From the NCBI RefSeq assembly GCF_037975245.1, contig NC_092574.1, positions 9,211,713-9,275,712 on the forward strand: DNA of 64,000 bases, written 5' to 3'. This document shows, piece after piece, positions 57,344 to 64,000 of this stretch; the stretch's first letter is position 1; each line of letters begins with the position of its first letter. The notes beneath the pieces are model-generated. The model worked only from the letters and a program-made list of their open reading frames with translations. It did not search any database and was not told the DNA's origin. Made by a program: the position numbers and the translations under genes. This DNA is from Apostichopus japonicus. Its lineage: Eukaryota; Echinodermata; Holothuroidea; Aspidochirotida; Stichopodidae.

Positions 57344-60300
57344 CTGTGAAAGAAAAATATATATAGAAAATGCAATTAATGATATCTTTGTCATCAATCT
57401 AAGACGTTAACACATCAGCAAATCTCCTTATTAATTTAAGGATATCTAGTACTGATATTATCAGTACGGTGAATTCAGTATGTGAATGCTCTGAAAACTG
57501 CACGAGTATGACTTCCAATATACTCCAAGATAAGCTCTGAACTTAAATATCAGAATCATAATTGTGCCATTCACTGTTTCATAAATATTCAAAAACATTA
57601 TTATTTGTACCAGAACATGATACCACGTCCTTGGAGAAAGTTAACAAACCGTTCACCTGTCGTTAGTTACCAATAAACATAATATTGTCTTTAGGCGATG
57701 GTCGTGTGGGCATCCGTATCGTTTTAAAACTACTCAATGAACGACGTGTAAACAAAGGTTCGTGACAATGAGTTTGATTTCTTCCAGTTTTATGATTCTG
57801 GCCTGATGTACAACATAGGGTTATGTTTTTATATGGGGTATATATCTTGTATGTTGGAAACATGTATCACAATGTTAAAATTGGTCTACACTTGCAAAAC
57901 TATCAAATGCATTGTTGGCAGTTGTACAGCTGACACCATGTATTAAGCAATCCAATTTTATTCATGAACAAGTGTACATTAAAATAGAATTTCAACACAC
58001 CAACACATAAATATCACCAAAAAGTACGACAAGCTAATAATTCAGTCATATATACAAATATTGATTTCTTGACAGTGCGAAAGTTTGTCGGTATATAAAG
58101 GAGCACATCCCTTCGTGGTTGCTAGAATGTTGTCTTTATGACGGCAATAAAAGTCTCGAAATTACGGAAGTACCGATTTGCATTTTGTTGCATTTAGTAG
58201 TCAAGATGAGATTCCTAATGCGTAGAACCAGTGAGCAGTAGCAACACTCGTGACGCCACAAACAGCTAAACTACCATTTTCGTCTTGATTAACTTTCTTT
58301 GAAAAACATAGTGATCATGACAAAGAAAATAATATATATTTGCTGCCTTATTGAGCACTAACAGTTGCTACTATTTCCATCAAGTTCCATCCCATCATTT
58401 GTCATGTGCAATGTACCATTCGTAAAAGTTAGTCTATGAACCCACTACTTGTAAAATATACAAAAATATACAAAAAAATATACAAATTTTGCCTCCTACC
58501 AGCAATGATCACCAAAACAATGACGTTAAGTATCACAAGGATCACTGAAATGGAGTCGTCGTGTTCTTCTGGGAACCCGTTTGGGGCAACAATGACGTTG
58601 ATGAAAATAACCGTCAGGGAAAACATCTGAAATGATAAATAGTAATGATAAATAGTAAATCCGATTTTGTTTGTTATGATACCAAGACGCATTACCTCTA
58701 TTTTATGTGTAGCTTAAAAAAGTCCACCTACCTGTAGACCCTGCTCGTATGAACTCTTCATTGGTCTGTACCTTGCGTGCAACAGGAGGAATAAAACTGA
58801 TATGCAAGTTGTTATGATGACCGTCAGTCTGTCCTCCCAACCAAACAGAGTAATAAGAAGTGTCTGTGTAACTTTACGACTCAATTCCACGATTTCCCAA
58901 TACCAGAATTTAGTTTTGTAGTTTTCTGAGAGAAAGTTAAGCCATGGAGGAGGAGGAGTCGTCGTCGTCGTCGGGAGGTGATTAGCACTGTTGATGTTTA
59001 AGGAAGCAGTTGTGCTGTCATCGTTGCCAAAGGAAGGATCATCTGTACCACATGATTCGTCAGTACTAGAACGCAAATGATATTTACAGAGCACCAACAG
59101 AAGCCCCGCTGGAAATGCAATAACATAAGCAGCGGTAAGAATAAACGCAGAAATATGGTATGCCCGTAGCCCTGTACAGTCGACGTCAAAATCAGACCGG
59201 AGACGTGTGATGTTGTATGTCTTATCATGGTTTAAAGGGAATGTTTTACAAGATAAAGGGTAAAGGCTAAAGATGACGGAACACACTGGTGGATAAATCA
59301 CGAACCATAAAACGATTACACATGCAAAAAAACAAGCTTTCAGGTTTTCAAAGTGGGATCGAAAAGATAAACGGAAAGCGAGCGTGAATCTTATATAGAC
59401 ATAAAGCTTCTTAGCTTGATAATATAAGAAGGGGATCAGAAATATGACTACCGGTGACGTCGCCCCGATTATGAATTGTATTTTGGGGTTGAGGTCAAGT
59501 TTATCATTAATGCATCTCGGTCGAACAAACTGCCGCACGATGTTAATTTCAAAGGCTGAGATCAATTTCCCCATGATAACTAATGGCCCGGTCCAATTGA
59601 CGTCATGTAAAGATATAAATATCTCTCCAATAACCTGATAGAATCCTAGCAATATTTTTACTCTAGCAATCAGAACATCAATGAATGATCTCGTATCCAT
59701 TTCTTTTTCGGTTTTGCGCTTAATTTGCCACGATAACAAGAAACAGATTAAGACACATACAAAGAAGAAAACGAAACTTTCTATGGCAAGAATGGCTTTG
59801 CTTGGACAAGGGACACACGAGGTCAGGACAGAATAGAAATTAGGTTCACAGTTGGTACACAACCATCCTGTGTAACCCTTGGCGCAGTTCCCAGTGATAC
59901 TATCATTGTTGTTGGGACAACTTTCAGTGCGAGGACATTCAAATATGCGAGGCATTTCCCCTGTGTAATTTGTGTGTGTGGCCACAGAGTCATTTTCCAC
60001 CTGCAAATTTTCTACAAACTTTTTGTAGTCAGTAAGGTTTGCGTTAGGGATCTTCCAGTCCCACATGTACCCTGGAAGAAGAGTTTGGAATTCCTGCTTG
60101 CAGTCTAGTCCTTCTTCGAGACAAATATAGCAAGGTCCGTATCGACTATTGCGCGCGTAATTTTTTTTACAGTAACAGGCACGATAGCCAGCAGCAATAG
60201 ACTGATTCGTTCCCTCTGGACAAACTTCACAATCTTTTGCTGAAATACCGTGTCCTGCTTTGACATAAGTCCCTTCGTTGCATAATTTGCATGCTATTTT

Positions 60301-63300
60301 CCAATTTGGCTGGGATGGCTTTGTTTGGGCTATTTCATCCTGAAAAAATCCACCTGAATTTAGGGAAAGAGAAGAAAGAAATAATACATCTTTTTATTAC
60401 TTAGTTTTTAATTCATCTCACAGTTTCTCAAAATCACATGAGATATGTAAGGGTAAGAATTGAACCACATTACATCTGCCTTCACAGTCATGAACAGCAT
60501 CACCCAGCTACATTGAATAACTAGTTTTATTACCAATTTGAATAACGCACATACAAGAAAACATTTTGTTTCTGCCACATACCCATAAGCATTTACTATT
60601 ACTGACAGAGAATTGCAACGTTCTTTAACTGAGATTGGAAGTGCTTTAATTGGTTTCTATAGTTTTGTAATGTGGTGATGTTAAATGAAATTATGTGTAT
60701 ACCACTGTTTCCTTACCCACAGGACAGGAGTGACAACCACCTAGTAGTGTATCTCCATAGGTACCTGGCTCACATGGTTTGCAAGTATAACGATCAATGA
60801 TCTGGGACCTGGTGCAGTTGAAACCATCGATTTTAAGAGTATTGACAATGACATTGCTCTGATTTATAGATGGTAATGACAAAGGATTCACACATTGACT
60901 GTTGACAGATATAGTGAAGAGCAATAATCAGTAGCCTACTCAAAATCATCAAATTATGAGGCATATGTTTTCATTTTCCATACGCATTATGAAAATGTTA
61001 AAATGTTCACAGCCATTTTATGCGGGTAAAGACAGGCTTTCATAGTAATTTAAAATGTAATTGTGGAGAATGGGATGAAGTAGAAGAAAAGAAAAATGTA
61101 AATATTGACAATAATGTTAGATAGACATTTTTTCTTTTAATAAGACCATTGTGGCATTTGGTATTATATAGAATTTAAAATACATAAAATATGAATAACC
61201 TTCTCTGATTAAGAAACTTCGGTTAGCGCTAACATCAGTGAAATCATTATGTTTTCTAAAACTCATTTAAAGGAATAACTTAAACTGATATTTGTATTTG
61301 ACCTGAAAACGCTAATAAGAGCTACTCATCTTGTGCTTTTATTTGTATTCTATTTGTAATTATTTGTTATGTTGTATAAATCTAAGAAGCTTAATAAGGA
61401 ATTACAGAACCTGAATGGATTGTTGATGCATTCTTTGACATATTCTCTCATCAGAGCAATTTTTATAAATTTCTCCTTTTTTTGTCTGGATTCCTCTGGA
61501 TCAGACTTGTGATACACACCCCCCGTCCGGTTAATATGGAGCCCATATCCCAGTTCTAGGTCAAATGAATGGCTTAGTACTTACATTCTATCATGGTTTG
61601 TGTTTATCGGTAGAGAAAACAAGGAATCACAACTGATGTATCTGTTGAGGAAAGGATTATAAATACAAACTATGACAATCATTTATACCATACTCAAACT
61701 GCATTAAGTTTCAACTCTGTATGGTAAGAGGAATATGATAAAACCTGTCTTAACGTCATCTTCATTGATACAATTAAGATGACATGCGCCGTTGTTTACG
61801 TCAAGCGATAATGTATTCATATTTATCGTTAATGACCATAAAAATGCCAATATTTCTTACTAGCTACAGAAGAAACAAATGGGAATTGATAACCTGCAAA
61901 GTTCCTAAATACTTTAATCCACCATCTTATGGGAGAATACCAAAGTGGGCTCCGGTAAAAGGCAAAGAGGACACCCAACCGATAGTTGTATGTTAAGCTC
62001 TGTATGATTGTGTAAGAGCAGAGAGCAGCGGCCCTGTAAGAATATGACCCACAGTAGAGGCCGTGAGGATGACTTCGAAATTTTATTGATAACATTATAA
62101 CATTTGACCGCTTTCGACGCAGTAATGTGCTGTGCTATCACACAAAATCTGTTGAAAGGAATAACCTTTTGAATTTATTGTGGAAATTTCATAAACATTT
62201 TCTTTTTTAGCCATAGAATGTCTTACCAAATAAATACCTGTATTATAGTTGACTGAAAACTGTCAATATTACTTTGATTTTGAAGGAATTTTCTCAATCT
62301 GTGGTTAGGCCTATACTTACATGTTTGCTTTGGCTGGTATCGTCGTGAGAGACTCTGGGCCAAAAGTACGTATTTCATTGCCATAAAGATGCCTGCGGAT
62401 CAATGTTAAGAGCATTGATTTAATGATATAAACTATCTTAAATACTCATCATCAATGATACGAATGAATGGTTGGATATCACACTTGAACCGCTTCATTT
62501 CTATTAGAAAGATGATCAACTTCCCTAACAACTCCCTAATAATATCAGAAAAATCGTAGAGATTCATAACCATTATTACACCGTTACATGAAACTTTTAT
62601 GGTTTAGAGAGAAATTTCTTACAGTTGCTCCATGACTTTGCTTCGGAATGGATTCCCAGTTATGTCGGTTAAGTTATTTTGAAACAGGTAACTGAAATAG
62701 AATGGAACATTAAGTGGTTAATACATTTTTGTATTGAAGCGGTTGACAATCATGATAGAATAAAAGTGGTCTTTCTTACAAAGCAAGCCGAGAAGAAAAC
62801 TATCCATGCAGGCTACTATTTTTCTTTAATTCTATTAGGAACGTAATGAAATGCAAAACAAAAATACCAAATCCTTTGAAACGACCAGAAAATTGATGAT
62901 TGTCGAGTGATCAATTTAGATTCCTTATTTGGTCATGGATATACGTCAATATTCGTGGTTTCAGTAATGCTAACATGGTCTAGCCTCAGTTTGCTCTGTT
63001 AAATGTGTACATAAACATTATATGTACATATTATATTTTAATAGTAAAAAATGTCCATGGCGAATAATGGGCAGCGATTTGAAGCTGCATAGAGTCCTGG
63101 TTGTGCAGGTGTAAGCCTCTTTACAGGTCACTTACATGTACCGTAGATTCCTCAGAAAGAAAACGTCATCTTCAATTTGGTGGATTTGGTTACTGTATAA
63201 ACATCTGGAAAGAGATAATAAATGGTATTGGCGATCGTTTTACGTTAGCGTGTGATTAATAACATGAGCAAAACAATTATTTTATTATTATCAATTATCA

Positions 63301-63586
63301 TGTTATTTTCTGCATTTTCTGTGCACTTGAAATTTATGTGAAATTTCTTCCGCATGTTTTATGAAGGTATTTATTACTGCTGCAATTAAAAAAATTGATT
63401 TCAAATTCTGCATACATAATTTAACAAACTACATACAAAAACATAAGCATATCCAATCCAATGAAAGCGTCTCTATGGATGATGGTAAGTTTATTTCTCT
63501 GTAGGAATAGAGTCTCCAAGTAGAACACGTCTGTATGGTTGAAAGTTCCAGGAATAATTTGGGATATGTTGTTTGCTGACAGATCA
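57234..63586 (-). CDS. Gene D: LRR / GCC2-GCC3-like / polytopic receptor (5' end outside window)
   Basis: Near-identical partner of the 3' half of gene B. Exons in transcript order: 63437-63586 (double LRR, 150), 63136-63204 (69), 62623-62691 (69), 62321-62392 (72), 61585-61641 (57), 60717-60898 (182), 58732-60353 (1622), 58500-58626 (127), 57234-57343 (110; stop TGA at 57236-57234). Every exon is open with intact borders, 2458 nt in all. Single-LRR exons, LRRNT and signal peptide, if duplicated too, lie right of the window. The last visible intron carries the same CR1-like LINE fragment as gene B. It looks functional as far as it can be seen. Confidence 0.85.
58500..58626 (-). CDS. Gene D: penultimate membrane exon
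   Basis: 127 nt: MFSLTVIFINVIVAPNG, FPEEHDDS, ISVILVILNVIVLVIIAG; donor gtagga. It differs from gene B by Pro-Asn-Gly for Ala-Asn-Glu in the turn. Confidence 0.85.
58732..60353 (-). CDS. Gene D: main membrane-domain exon
   Basis: 1622-nt open exon (540 codons). Against gene B over the shared C-terminal 448 residues it shows nine substitutions (for example IVRQF for IVRLF, CINDK for CIDDK) and two extra Thr from a gtc/gac triplet repeat near 58960. All conserved Cys, the FVRPRC, PLSCKTF, DFDVDCTGL and LFGWEDR motifs are retained. Confidence 0.88.
60717..60898 (-). CDS. Gene D: cysteine-rich neck exon
   Basis: 182 nt: QCVNPLSLPSINQSNV, YTCKPCEPGTYGDT, GGCHSCPVG. Several amino-acid differences from gene B cluster in the first half (SNVIVNTLKIDGFNCTRSQI). 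Confidence 0.85.
61585..63586 (-). CDS. Gene D: visible LRR exons
   Basis: Double LRR 63437-63586, 69-nt LRRs 63136-63204 and 62623-62691, 72-nt LRR 62321-62392, and 57-nt cap 61585-61641. All are phase 2/2 with gt donors (gtatgt, gtaagt, gtaaga, gtaagt, gtaagt), the same plan as gene B. Confidence 0.85.
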
Positions 63587-63689
63587 CTGCAGATTGATAT
63601 GGAAAAAAATAGAATTTCAAACTATAAATTGGATTGCATAGAAAGTAGAAAGATCAATTGGTTTCCTTAAGTAGAAAAAAAGGGATCAG

Positions 63690-64000
63690 GAGGGACACTA
63701 AAGTCCCCATGAAGGACCCTATAGGAGAGAAACAATACTGAAGACACAAACTCTCAGACCTGATTACAATGCTTAAAGTGCTTGTCCAAAGCATTCTTAA
63801 CCCATTCACACTAAGCTCCAGTCTGGTGAGATTCAACATTTGTAACCGCCTATAATTAGGAACACCCTTTAAGGAACTAATCATCCTAGTAGCCCTCCTC
63901 TAGACTTTTTTCAATTAAGTACTTCTTTATCCTAAGCAAAATATGGGTTCCAAGCCTGCAGGGCATACTCCAGATGAGGCATAACCAACTGCTTATACAG
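63690..64000 (-). mobile_element. CR1-like LINE RT fragment (block B), cut by window end
   Basis: Minus strand LYKQLVMPHLEYALQAWNP at the window edge and RRATRMISSLKGVPNYRRLQ near 63870, matching the block A fragment in the same intron position. Confidence 0.8.

Larger units (their letters stand above)
50857..64000. repeat. Segmental duplication, block B
   Basis: Second copy of 18196-31495, starting at tctagttggcttgg and continuing to the window edge, so the true length is unknown. Compared with block A it lacks about 165 bp near 50959, has two extra minisatellite units, and carries small indels throughout. Confidence 0.95.

Overview
The window is metazoan nuclear DNA: AT-rich, with long (TA)n microsatellites, split genes with GT-AG introns, and animal-type retroelements (Penelope-like, tRNA-derived SINE, CR1-like LINE, Ty3/Gypsy). 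The gene family and repeat mix suggest a marine deuterostome, possibly an echinoderm such as a sea cucumber. That placement is an inference and was not tested.

The main content is four members of one receptor-like gene family. The intact member (B) encodes a signal peptide, an LRRNT cap, a run of leucine-rich repeats with one 24-residue repeat per 72-nt phase-2 exon, a GCC2/GCC3-like cysteine-rich region, and a membrane domain with about nine or ten hydrophobic segments. This resembles the TRP-like polytopic domains that follow GCC2/GCC3 modules in other eukaryotes; it is not a classical GPCR. Gene A is on the + strand (1-15501; 5' end outside the window). Genes B (40697-24729, complete, about 1177 aa), C (50440-43453, 5'-truncated with two broken LRR exons) and D (63586-57234 visible, runs off the window) are on the - strand. 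From the last LRRs to the stop codon all four share one exon plan: 150, 69, 69, 72, 57, ~182, ~1610, 127 and ~110 nt. Only the number of single-LRR exons upstream varies. A small 3' scrap of a fifth copy lies at 18414-18503.

Region by region: 1-60 is an LRR exon of gene A. 61-4256 is an intron filled with a fold-back (TA)n structure, a SINE and a degenerate Penelope-like element. 4257-15501 is the rest of gene A. 15502-18195 is intergenic. 18196-31495 is block A of a large segmental duplication whose second copy, block B, is 50857-64000. The block holds the fifth-copy scrap, a small non-autonomous LTR element with visible primer-binding and polypurine sites, a 33-bp minisatellite, a decayed Gypsy pol, the 3' half of gene B (or D) and a CR1-like LINE fragment. 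31496-40697 is the 5' half of gene B. 40698-43452 is intergenic with a 233-bp tandem duplication. 43453-50440 is gene C, cut off just before block B begins at 50857.

No operon-like arrangement applies. The functional theme is a locally duplicating set of cell-surface receptor genes whose ectodomains are built from interchangeable exon modules. A recognition or innate-sensing role is a reasonable inference, but the sequence does not show it.
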